NCBI GenBank assembly: GCA_004368235.1
Contig: JXTW01000004.1
Span: 5,004 to 69,003, forward strand
Origin: Helicobacter anseris
GTDB taxonomy: Bacteria; Campylobacterota; Campylobacteria; Campylobacterales; Helicobacteraceae
Length of the DNA stretch: 64,000 nucleotides
Direction of reading: 5' to 3'
Made by a program: the position numbers and the translations under genes. Of the stretch, positions 57,205 through 64,000 are shown in pieces. Numbering within the stretch: position 1 is the first letter of the stretch; each line of letters opens with the position of its first letter. Under the pieces are notes generated by a model. The model was given only the letters and a program-made list of their open reading frames with translations, did no database searches and was not told the DNA's origin.

Positions 57205-57283
57205 AATACATCATTGTGAATATATTTAGTTAGTTTTTGTAAATTTTGTTCTAGCATTCTATGATATTTATTGAAGGGTTTTT

Positions 57284-57796
57284 ATGCAAAAGATTTTAAT
57301 TTTAAAACTATCACTCATCCTTTCTGTTTTTGTGCTCTTAACTGGTTGTGCAAAGAAAGAGATTGCTAATACTGATAATGCTGTAAGAGAAGAAGAAGCT
57401 ATTGAGCCAAATATTGTAGAGCCTGAGGCTCCAGAAGAAAAACTTGAAGATGGCACAATTGTTGGTAGTATTTATTTTGATTTTGATAAATATGAAATTC
57501 GCAATGATATGCAAGAAACTTTAAATGATGCAACAAAAATTATTAACGATAATTCAGAAATGAATGTTTTAATTGAGGGTAATACAGACGAATTTGGTAG
57601 CGATGAGTATAATTTTGCTTTGGGTAATAAACGCGCGCTTGTTGTAAAGACAGCCTTAATAACAAGAGGGATTAATAAAGATAGAATTCAAGTCATCTCA
57701 CTAGGAAAATCTAAGCCGGTTTGTGAGGAAAAAACCAATGAATGCTATCAAAAAAATCGCAGAGGCGATATTAGACTTACTAAACAATCACAGTAA
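57284..57796 (+). CDS. pal: Peptidoglycan-associated lipoprotein Pal
   Basis: Outer-membrane lipoprotein that anchors to peptidoglycan and binds TolB. Signal MQKILILKLSLILSVFVLLT with lipobox LTGC and Cys22. An acidic linker follows, then an OmpA-like domain (~63-165): GSIYFDFDKYEIRND, NVLIEGNTDEFGSDEYNFALG and GDIRLTKQ. At 170 residues it is the usual length. Same order tolB-pal-cpoB as in most Gram-negatives. Confidence 0.95.
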   Translation: MQKILILKLSLILSVFVLLTGCAKKEIANTDNAVREEEAIEPNIVEPEAPEEKLEDGTIVGSIYFDFDKYEIRNDMQETLNDATKIINDNSEMNVLIEGNTDEFGSDEYNFALGNKRALVVKTALITRGINKDRIQVISLGKSKPVCEEKTNECYQKNRRGDIRLTKQSQ

Positions 57797-57802
57797 GAAT
57801 CT

Positions 57803-58783
57803 ATGACGCACAAAAATATTCCTTTATTATTTTTGTTTTGCTCTTCTTTAATATGGGCAGAACCTTCTGCTTTTGAATTGCAATCAGGAGCTACAAAGAA
57901 TGATATTAGCTCCTTGCAATCAAGCTCAAAAACACTCCAAAATATTGCTACGGATTTACAAAATCGTTTTACTTCATTAGAGCAAACACAGGATGGATTT
58001 AAATCTTTGATTGAGGGACAAAATCTAACTATTAAGAAATTTACAGATTCTTTTTTTGCATTACAAAAAAGTTTTGATGAACTTAAGGCAGAGAATCAAA
58101 CTTTTGATGGGAGATTGAAACAAGGTTATGTACAGATTGATGAGCTTAAGGCTCAACTGCTTTCACAGCAAGAAGATATTAAAAAATTACAAGCATCACT
58201 TCAAGAGCTTAATAGGGTAATGACAGAAAGTAATAATAGCATTATTCAGCAATTAACTCTTATGTCCCAGTTTCTTGAAAAAACGCAAAAAATACAATCA
58301 CTAAGTGAAGAGGAAAATGCCCAAGATAAGTCTAAAGAAGAAAAAGAAAAACAAGAAAAAACTATTAAGCTTAAAAAAAATAATAAAGAAAATTTCAATG
58401 ATGCAAAAGAATTAATTTATAAAAAAGAATATAAGAATGCAGAATATTTATTAAATGAGTTGATTAAGCAAGATTATAAAAGTGCAGAATCTTATTTTAT
58501 GCTTGGAGATATTGCTTACAGAAAAAAAGATTATGAACATGCTGTAGAGTATTATAAAAAGTCTGTCTCACTTGATGAGCATGCAAGTTATATGCCTGTT
58601 TTGCTATGGAGGACGGCATGGTCTTTTCGATATCTTAGTGATAAGGAGAATTATCAAAAATTTATTGATCTTTTAATACGATTATATCCAGATTCTGAGC
58701 AAGCTAAGAAAGCTTTGGTTAATCAAGAAAAAGATGGTGATGCTAAGACTCAGAAAAAAACAGATAAGAGTGTAAAAAAATAA
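57803..58783 (+). CDS. cpoB: CpoB/YbgF-like TPR protein of the Tol system
   Basis: Periplasmic protein of 326 residues, next to pal as CpoB is elsewhere. MTHKNIPLLFLFCSSLIWA is the signal peptide. Residues ~25-170 form a long Leu/Gln coiled coil, ~175-195 a Lys/Glu linker, and ~195-310 TPR-like repeats (FNDAKELIYKKEYKNAEYLLNEL in part; SYFMLGDIAYRKKDYEHAVEYY). CpoB coordinates peptidoglycan synthesis with outer-membrane constriction in E. coli; here the function is inferred from position and shape. Confidence 0.85.
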   Translation: MTHKNIPLLFLFCSSLIWAEPSAFELQSGATKNDISSLQSSSKTLQNIATDLQNRFTSLEQTQDGFKSLIEGQNLTIKKFTDSFFALQKSFDELKAENQTFDGRLKQGYVQIDELKAQLLSQQEDIKKLQASLQELNRVMTESNNSIIQQLTLMSQFLEKTQKIQSLSEEENAQDKSKEEKEKQEKTIKLKKNNKENFNDAKELIYKKEYKNAEYLLNELIKQDYKSAESYFMLGDIAYRKKDYEHAVEYYKKSVSLDEHASYMPVLLWRTAWSFRYLSDKENYQKFIDLLIRLYPDSEQAKKALVNQEKDGDAKTQKKTDKSVKK

Positions 58784-58805
58784 TTAAAAAATAAAAGGAT
58801 GAATT

Positions 58806-59372
58806 ATGAAAATTAAACAAAATAGTGTTGTAGCAATAGAATATAGCGTTAGAGATAAAGTTAATAATGAGTTGATTGATAGTAATAAAGGTGGTCAGCC
58901 TCTAGAGTTTCTTTATGGATCTGGGCAAATTATTGCAGGATTGGAAAAAGCACTTTTAGAAAAGGAAGCAGGAGATTCATTTAGCATAGAGATTGCTCCA
59001 GAAGATGCTTATGGTATCTATCGTACAGATTTTTTACAAGAAGTACCAAGGGATCAGTTTGAAGGAATTGATCTCAAAGAGGGTATGACGCTTTTTGGTC
59101 AAGGTGAGGATGGTCGCACAGTGCAAGTTATTGTAAAGGATTTTAATGACAATATTGTAATGATTGATTATAACCATCCTTTGGCTGGCAAAACACTTGT
59201 TTTTGATGTTGTAGTATTAGATACAAGAGAGGCTAGTGAACAAGAGATTTTAAGTGGTAGTGTAGGTGGTGGTTGTGGCTGCGGAAGTGGCTGTGGTTGT
59301 GGAAGTAATAATCATCACGATCATAATGATGATGGATGTTGTGGTGGTCATGGTGGCTGTGGTTGTCATTAA
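58806..59372 (+). CDS. slyD: SlyD-type FKBP peptidyl-prolyl isomerase
   Basis: A 188-residue cytoplasmic chaperone and metal-binding protein (HP1123 counterpart). FKBP domain at 1-70 and 125-150 (PLEFLYGSGQIIAGLEKALL, GDSFSIEIAPEDAYGIY), with the IF chaperone insert between. The tail after ~152 is Gly/Cys/His-rich (GGGCGCGSGCGCGS, then HHDHNDDGCCGGHGGCGCH) and should bind nickel or zinc, of use for hydrogenase maturation and, if present, urease. AAAAGGATGA precedes the ATG. Confidence 0.93.
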   Translation: MKIKQNSVVAIEYSVRDKVNNELIDSNKGGQPLEFLYGSGQIIAGLEKALLEKEAGDSFSIEIAPEDAYGIYRTDFLQEVPRDQFEGIDLKEGMTLFGQGEDGRTVQVIVKDFNDNIVMIDYNHPLAGKTLVFDVVVLDTREASEQEILSGSVGGGCGCGSGCGCGSNNHHDHNDDGCCGGHGGCGCH

Positions 59373-59422
59373 ATAATTTTATGATATTGTAATTTTAAAT
59401 TGAAATATTTTATTTTTAATAT

Positions 59423-60580
59423 TTAACTTATAGATTGATTGCTATCTAGAAGATTTTTGATGATATCAAGAATCTTCTTTTGATTTTCTAGTGTATTGAG
59501 TTTATGGGCTGCTTTGTTGGAGGACATTTTAAAATCAAGTATCTCTTCATTGCTAAGCTTATTAAGGCATCTAGCTAAATCTTTAGCCTCAAATCCTTTT
59601 GCACATTTCCCAAATTTATATTGTTTCATCCATGGAATAATGCTTGGTATCGGTGTGCTGATAACAGCAAGTCTTGCTTGAATATATTCAAAAAATTTAT
59701 TTGGCATAGCGTTAGCATTATTAAAGGAATTTGGACTTAAGGTGAGTAAGCCAATATCAAATTGTTGCGTGAAATTTATAATTTCATTCATTTCTACTGG
59801 TTCAATAAAGCTGATATTATCTGTCAAGTTTGTCTTTAAGGATTCTAAAAAGCCTGCTTGATTGCTAAGACCCATAATATAGATATGAAATCTTTCATCT
59901 AAAGATTTTGCTAGTTTAATGAGGTTTTGGGAGTTACGATCTGTACTTAAAAAACCATGATAAATAAGTGATATGGGTTGACTAAGTGGACTTGGATTAT
60001 AATTATGAAATGGTGGGAAAGAATAAAAAATTTTAGAATCTAAACCAAAATCTTTTTTATAACGTTTTGCAATTCCTTTGCTTACGCATAGGGCTATATC
60101 TACATATTTTAAATATTGTTCGCATAAAAATTGAAAAAACTTTCCAAAAGTTGCCATCCATTTTGCATCATTTTCATATTCTAGTGGATAAAACTCTCTT
60201 AAGTCTATCATTAAGCGAGTTTGTGGATGCTTTTTAATATATTCAATACCAAAAGGTAGAAGTGTAATATCTTCAATAATAATAAGATCCATTTTGGGTA
60301 TAGTTTTAAAAATATCTAATATTTTTAGTCGTTCTTGTGTAAAAATAAGTGCCATAAAATCGTTATTTTTAAGTCTTTGATGTAAAATTAAGTTTTCTTC
60401 TCTGCTTCTATCTTTAGCACGTTTTATTGCAGGGTAGCTAAAGGTTTTCACTCCTTCAATAGGACTTAATGATGGAGCGATCGCATAAAGCTCATAATAT
60501 CCTTTTAGCATATCTAGTAGTCTTGCTGGACGTGGTCTTTTGATGATATCAAAGTCATTCATTACAAGTATTTTTTGCAT
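59423..60580 (-). CDS. GT-B glycosyltransferase, GT4-like
   Basis: A 385-residue cytoplasmic protein with two Rossmann halves: MQKILVMNDFDIIKRPRP at the start and a C-terminal half with SLIYHGFLSTDRNSQNLIKLA (in part) and MPNKFFEYIQARLAVIST, where the EYI segment holds the GT4-like sugar-nucleotide Glu. Donor and acceptor are unknown; surface polysaccharide or glycoprotein synthesis is the general expectation. The ATG at 60580 has AAGGAG four bases upstream; the longer frame to 60622 has no such site. It overlaps the pseudopilin-like gene by 19 bases, so the two are co-translated. Confidence 0.82.
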   Translation of the reverse strand: MQKILVMNDFDIIKRPRPARLLDMLKGYYELYAIAPSLSPIEGVKTFSYPAIKRAKDRSREENLILHQRLKNNDFMALIFTQERLKILDIFKTIPKMDLIIIEDITLLPFGIEYIKKHPQTRLMIDLREFYPLEYENDAKWMATFGKFFQFLCEQYLKYVDIALCVSKGIAKRYKKDFGLDSKIFYSFPPFHNYNPSPLSQPISLIYHGFLSTDRNSQNLIKLAKSLDERFHIYIMGLSNQAGFLESLKTNLTDNISFIEPVEMNEIINFTQQFDIGLLTLSPNSFNNANAMPNKFFEYIQARLAVISTPIPSIIPWMKQYKFGKCAKGFEAKDLARCLNKLSNEEILDFKMSSNKAAHKLNTLENQKKILDIIKNLLDSNQSIS

Positions 60581-61281
60581 TTTTCTCCTTGAGTGATAAG
60601 ACCATAAGGTGGCAGAATACAAATATATTGCGTTGATAATGGGCTTTGTAGTTTAATGATAAATGCTTCTTGTAGTTTAACTTGTTTACCACAATAAGCA
60701 AATCCAGAAGAATCAAAACTAATGCGCGCTGTTTGATTTTCTTGACAAGTATTTTGGATTTTAACGCTAAGATTGACACCAAAAGATTCTAATAACCTCA
60801 CGCCACTATCAGCATTATTTTTGCAAAAGTCAGAGATATTGGTGTTATTATAACCACTAAGACAATGTAGATTAATACCCTCTATTGCGATTAAATCTCC
60901 AGCCATAGGGCGACCATCATAATGTGTTGTGCTAGAGTTTCTTGGAGTATCTAAATAAATACTAAAGCTACTTTTTGTATAGATACCGCTTTGATGAAAT
61001 TGTAACTGCCAAAAGCCTGGTTTATCAATAAGTGCTTCAGAATTGATGCTTGGAAATTTATCAACTAGCCATTGTGTTTGCTTTTTATTTGTGTAGTGTG
61101 TATTTTGAGTAAGAGCAAGCATTTTGGTATAGTTTAGAGACTGTATTAAAAGATTGGCAGCTCGACTAGTTTGTGAAAGTAGGGCTTGATGTGCAAAGAG
61201 TGCAATAATGCTAATAAGTGTGATAGCAAGAATACATTCAAAAAGTAGAAAGGCTTTTTGATTACAATTTTCATAAATCAT
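60562..61281 (-). CDS. GspH/FimT-like pseudopilin with type IV prepilin N-terminus
   Basis: A 239-residue protein. The first residues MIYENCNQKA are a short basic leader. FLLFECILAITLISIIALFAHQ is a prepilin helix with Glu at +5 (quoted only to show the class), and -1 is Ala instead of the usual Gly. The C-terminal half has the GspH/FimT strand TARISFDSSGFAYCG and several cysteines that could form disulfides (CLSGYNNTNISDFC; CQENQ...YCG; YIC...EKC). No prepilin peptidase or pilus ATPase is in the window. It overlaps the upstream GT-C gene by four bases (ATGA). Confidence 0.75.
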   Translation of the reverse strand: MIYENCNQKAFLLFECILAITLISIIALFAHQALLSQTSRAANLLIQSLNYTKMLALTQNTHYTNKKQTQWLVDKFPSINSEALIDKPGFWQLQFHQSGIYTKSSFSIYLDTPRNSSTTHYDGRPMAGDLIAIEGINLHCLSGYNNTNISDFCKNNADSGVRLLESFGVNLSVKIQNTCQENQTARISFDSSGFAYCGKQVKLQEAFIIKLQSPLSTQYICILPPYGLITQGEKCKKYL

Positions 61282-62528
61282 TTTTTAGTAATCTTAAAGC
61301 GGTGAATTTCTCGTTTAGCATAAGATATAGTAATATCGGCTTTAGAATTTTCCTTAGCTAATGTGAGAAAAAAATGAGGACTTTTTGGGATTCCATAAAA
61401 TCGTAATTGATATTGTAAATTTGCTGGTGCGCTAATAGCTGTGATCCCATGAGTTTTAAGTGCTTTGGCGATCTCTTTAGAAAAGTAATAACTTGATGCA
61501 AAATTGGGACGAGAGGAAAAAATATAAGTGAGTTTATTACCAAAGGTAATGCTTGATTGTAAAATTAATGCTAAGAGGGCACAGGCAGCAAAGAAATAAT
61601 AAGGTTTTCTAAATGGTTTAAGGTGTATTCTTAAGTCGTTTAAAAAGCATTGCACCATCACAGGTAGACCAATAAGACTTTGGGGAATGAGAGTGTAAAA
61701 ATCAATATTTTGTCGAAAAGATAGCAAGAAGCAGCACAAAAGACTACTAGCAGCAATATAAGATAAAAAACTGGCTCTATGAAGTCCCCAATAAATGCTA
61801 TAAATATAGTAGATAAAAAGAATAGGGGAGTAAAGCATCGCAATTTGCCCTAATGTTTCCAAAAAATAGGCTTGAGGTCTTCCGCCTATATCTATACCAT
61901 ATAGATATAGGTTTATTCCAAGACAAGCTAGACAGGTTAATGCAGTTTTAAAATCTTTGCGTATAAAAAAGAAACTACCCGCTCCTAAGAGTAATACAAA
62001 TGCTCCAGAATCTAACATACTAACTAAAGCAATTAATACTAGTGGAAATTTTTTATATCGTGTATAAATATAACCTACAAATAAACTAAATGATGCAATC
62101 CATGCACTTTGAGAAAAAATAAGGGCACTAAAGTTTGCTCCAGGAAGTAAGCCATAAATAATAATAACATAAAGACTATCTTGCTTTTTGCGAAAAATTC
62201 TTCGGCAGATTCCATAAAGTAAAGAAAGGTTTATAAAATGTAGGGCTAGCATTGGAGATTTGAGCGCTATGTCATTTTGCCCAAAAATACTACATAGCCA
62301 TCTAGCAAAGACATATAAAAAATCAGGATTCTCGAAAAAATTTTTTGCTTCTCGTTCACTAATAGAGGTTTCTTGAATCATAAAAATCAAAAAGGTATAA
62401 ATCCCTAATATGATAATCCCAAAAAGTGCATCTATAGAATCAAATTTACGTGAAGTTTTCTTGGTTAAATGGATCCATAGTTTTGGATAAAGAAAAATGA
62501 TTTTAAGTGGATTACTAAATTGAAGCAT
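61278..62528 (-). CDS. Multi-spanning membrane protein, GT-C glycosyltransferase-like
   Basis: A 416-residue inner-membrane protein with about ten helices. After the first helix the large loop ISEREAKNFFENPDFLYVFARWL resembles the acidic first periplasmic loop of GT-C enzymes (ArnT/PMT type), in which a polyprenyl-linked sugar is moved to lipid or protein. The last ~80 residues are soluble (NLQYQLRFYGIPKSPHFFL). I could not confirm a catalytic DE or DD pair, so the class is tentative. Its ATG shares a base with the stop of the transporter gene upstream, and its stop overlaps the pseudopilin start. Confidence 0.65.
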   Translation of the reverse strand: MLQFSNPLKIIFLYPKLWIHLTKKTSRKFDSIDALFGIIILGIYTFLIFMIQETSISEREAKNFFENPDFLYVFARWLCSIFGQNDIALKSPMLALHFINLSLLYGICRRIFRKKQDSLYVIIIYGLLPGANFSALIFSQSAWIASFSLFVGYIYTRYKKFPLVLIALVSMLDSGAFVLLLGAGSFFFIRKDFKTALTCLACLGINLYLYGIDIGGRPQAYFLETLGQIAMLYSPILFIYYIYSIYWGLHRASFLSYIAASSLLCCFLLSFRQNIDFYTLIPQSLIGLPVMVQCFLNDLRIHLKPFRKPYYFFAACALLALILQSSITFGNKLTYIFSSRPNFASSYYFSKEIAKALKTHGITAISAPANLQYQLRFYGIPKSPHFFLTLAKENSKADITISYAKREIHRFKITKK

Positions 62529-63433
62529 TATTTTGATCTTTTTATGGATTTTATTTCTTTAAGAAAAATCGGTAGTGCAATGATCAAACCAGCACAGATT
62601 ACAAAAATAATGCCTATGAAACTATTGAGATCTGGTAGTGTATCACCTAAATAAATACCCATAAAAATTCCCCAAACAATTTTTACATAATCAATAGGCG
62701 CAACAATACCTGGTGGAGCACTCATATAAGCTTTGGTTAAGAAGTGTTGACCCAAAGTTCCAGCCATAGCCATTAAAAATAGAAATAACCACTCTTGTAA
62801 GTTTGGATTTTTCCAAGTATTATCAATAAAAAAATTGGGGATGAAAAACATACTAAGAGCAATAATACTCATACTAGCTCCAAAGAAGAAAATAATAAAG
62901 TGATTATAAAAATAATCTTTCAAGGTGCGTAATGTAACAAGGGCAAGTGCAGCTCCTCCTCCACTAAGAATCCCCATAATAACATTAATGCTATGTAAAT
63001 CCCCTTCTTTTGGATTGCAAATAAAAATAATGCCAATAAAGCCAAGTATTGTAGCAAGTAGGCTTGGTATAGAAATTTTATCTTTTAAAATGAGTGCTGC
63101 AAAAAAGATGGCATACAATGGTGTGCTTTGTGCAAAAGTAGTAGCTGTACCAAGTGGGATAGTGGCAATATTGTAAAACAATGCCATAAGACTTATTCCT
63201 CCTGCAAATGCACGAAAAAATAGACCAAGCCAACCCCCATTTTTTTTCTTAACTTTTTCTTTTTTAATCAAAATCAATAGACCCATAAAAATAGCCATTA
63301 AAAGAGACCGGAAAAAGATGTTTTCTACTGGAGAGAGATTAGGAGATAGAACTTTGACAAAGGCATTCATAAGTGCAAAGAAGAAAGAAGCACAAAACAT
63401 AAAGAAAATGCCAGCAGAAAGGTTGTTTGACAA
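62528..63433 (-). CDS. DMT superfamily transporter, EamA type
   Basis: About ten helices in 301 residues, in two EamA repeats: the first includes FFALMNAFVKVLSPNLSPVE and PLGTATTFAQSTPLYAIFFAALIL, the second LGQHFLTKAYMSAPPGIVAPIDYVK and GIIFVICAGLIIALPIFL. Members export amino acids, nucleotides or sugars and some move lipid-linked precursors; the substrate is not readable. The TTG at 63433 is preferred, as AAGGTGG stands five bases before it; a GTG at 63442 overlaps that ribosome site. Confidence 0.85.
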   Translation of the reverse strand: MSNNLSAGIFFMFCASFFFALMNAFVKVLSPNLSPVENIFFRSLLMAIFMGLLILIKKEKVKKKNGGWLGLFFRAFAGGISLMALFYNIATIPLGTATTFAQSTPLYAIFFAALILKDKISIPSLLATILGFIGIIFICNPKEGDLHSINVIMGILSGGGAALALVTLRTLKDYFYNHFIIFFFGASMSIIALSMFFIPNFFIDNTWKNPNLQEWLFLFLMAMAGTLGQHFLTKAYMSAPPGIVAPIDYVKIVWGIFMGIYLGDTLPDLNSFIGIIFVICAGLIIALPIFLKEIKSIKRSK

Positions 63434-63495
63434 AATAACCACCTTATTTTTTAATATGATTATACTTCAATTTTAAATGTAAAGCATTCTCTAGT

Positions 63496-63942
63496 CTAGC
63501 GTTTTTTACGTTGAGGTGAAAGCCATATACTCATACGCGGGGTTTTGAGAATGATTTTATATTTCATAGCTTTGCTATCAAAAAGAGTTTTTTGCACTTC
63601 AAATGCTCCAAGAAAATAACGTAAAAAATGAGCCTCTATACTATTTTGTTTATCTTTGCAAATATGATTGGTTCCTCCTTGTGGAATGATGGTAAGAAGG
63701 TTTTGTTCCATCACTCTAAGTGCACCATAAAAGATATTACAACCTACAAAGCCTTGATATCTATTAGGATAGATTTTGAGATATCCAGAGGCTTTTAGGA
63801 TTGTCCCATCTATGCTTATGCCATCAATTTTCCACTCTCCTAAATATTCACGATCATTTTCTATAGCTAGGGTAAAATTTCCATCCGCAATAAGCCTAGG
63901 AGTAATTAGACATATCAATAAGATAAAAGAGATGAGACGCAC
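63496..63942 (-). CDS. Exported META-domain (HslJ-like) protein
   Basis: A 148-residue protein starting with GTG 63942 (AAAAGG six bases upstream) and a signal peptide MRLISFILLICLITPRLIA. The rest fits the META domain of HslJ: GEWKIDGISIDG, then GFVGCNIFYGALR (the GCN core), TNHICKDKQNSIEAHFLRYF (the late Cys and Glu). C-terminal residues are basic. HslJ-type proteins are often outer-membrane or periplasmic stress proteins; the function here is not known. It is the last complete gene, with its own promoter. Confidence 0.78.
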   Translation of the reverse strand: MRLISFILLICLITPRLIADGNFTLAIENDREYLGEWKIDGISIDGTILKASGYLKIYPNRYQGFVGCNIFYGALRVMEQNLLTIIPQGGTNHICKDKQNSIEAHFLRYFLGAFEVQKTLFDSKAMKYKIILKTPRMSIWLSPQRKKR

Positions 63943-63974
63943 TTTTTGCCTTTTTTGATTACAGAAATATTAAA

Positions 63975-63980
63975 ATTATA
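63975..63980 (-). promoter_or_regulatory. Predicted -10 element of the META-domain gene
   Basis: TATAAT on the minus strand (GGTATAATTTTAAT), 33 bases before the GTG start. Confidence 0.45.
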
Positions 63981-64000
63981 CCGTGTTTGCTAAAATGTAA

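Noticed and set aside
59270-59372. Short GC-rich repeat at the end of slyD
   Set aside because: It encodes the Gly/Cys/His metal-binding tail typical of SlyD and is not a mobile or CRISPR repeat.

Overview
The window is AT-rich chromosomal DNA from a member of the Campylobacterota, most likely a Helicobacter other than H. pylori. Several blocks keep Helicobacter gene order: gltX2-yggT-slt-galU-murA-aspA, SH3 protein-aroE-rnr-holA-rpsF-ssb-rpsR, petABC, and birA-parAB-ATP synthase-Tol/Pal. The block ispDF-orphan response regulator-ATP-sulfurylase-like gene-pgpA follows the order I recall from Campylobacter jejuni. A purM gene and a large monomeric-type isocitrate dehydrogenase argue against H. 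pylori itself. Promoters are mostly the extended -10 type (TGnTAnAAT) without clear -35 boxes, as expected for this group. I saw no tRNA, rRNA, CRISPR array, insertion sequence or prophage, and no gene-free stretch above 300 bases.

Layout. 72-8001: an unrecognised cold-shock/coiled-coil protein facing ftsK, then ispDF, an HP1021-type regulator, an ATP-sulfurylase-like protein and pgpA. 8011-8787: an outer-membrane protein, facing an AddA-type helicase-nuclease (8885-11749). 11830-21060: a tightly packed cell-envelope and translation block (glutamyl-tRNA synthetase, YggT, lytic transglycosylase, galU, murA, aspartase, a uracil-DNA-glycosylase-like protein and a periplasmic protein). 21083-25858: phosphate permease, alcohol dehydrogenase, a DUF302 protein and a frameshifted alpha-ketoglutarate permease gene. 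25943-32589: purM, SH3 protein, aroE, rnr, holA, then rpsF-ssb-rpsR behind a structured leader. 32619-37160: pyrB, a lipoprotein, a fused tlyA-ribF gene, and exbB-exbD-tonB converging on it. 37404-43736: the cytochrome bc1 operon, a CorC/HlyC-family protein and isocitrate dehydrogenase. 43947-59372: obg, fmt, birA, parAB, ATP synthase (b', b, delta, alpha, gamma, beta, epsilon), the Tol-Pal envelope system and slyD. 59423-63942: on the minus strand, a glycosyltransferase, a GspH/FimT-like pseudopilin, a multi-spanning GT-C-like protein, a DMT transporter and a META-domain protein.

Most of the window is ordinary core genome. The points most worth a second look are the tlyA-ribF fusion, the ATP-sulfurylase-like protein that has lost its sulfate-binding signature, the Fe-S uracil-glycosylase-like protein that keeps its four cysteines but not the usual active-site motif, the overlapping glycosyltransferase/pseudopilin/GT-C/transporter cluster, the hairpin leader of rpsF, and the single-base disruption of kgtP. 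I found no clear new defence or mobile system.
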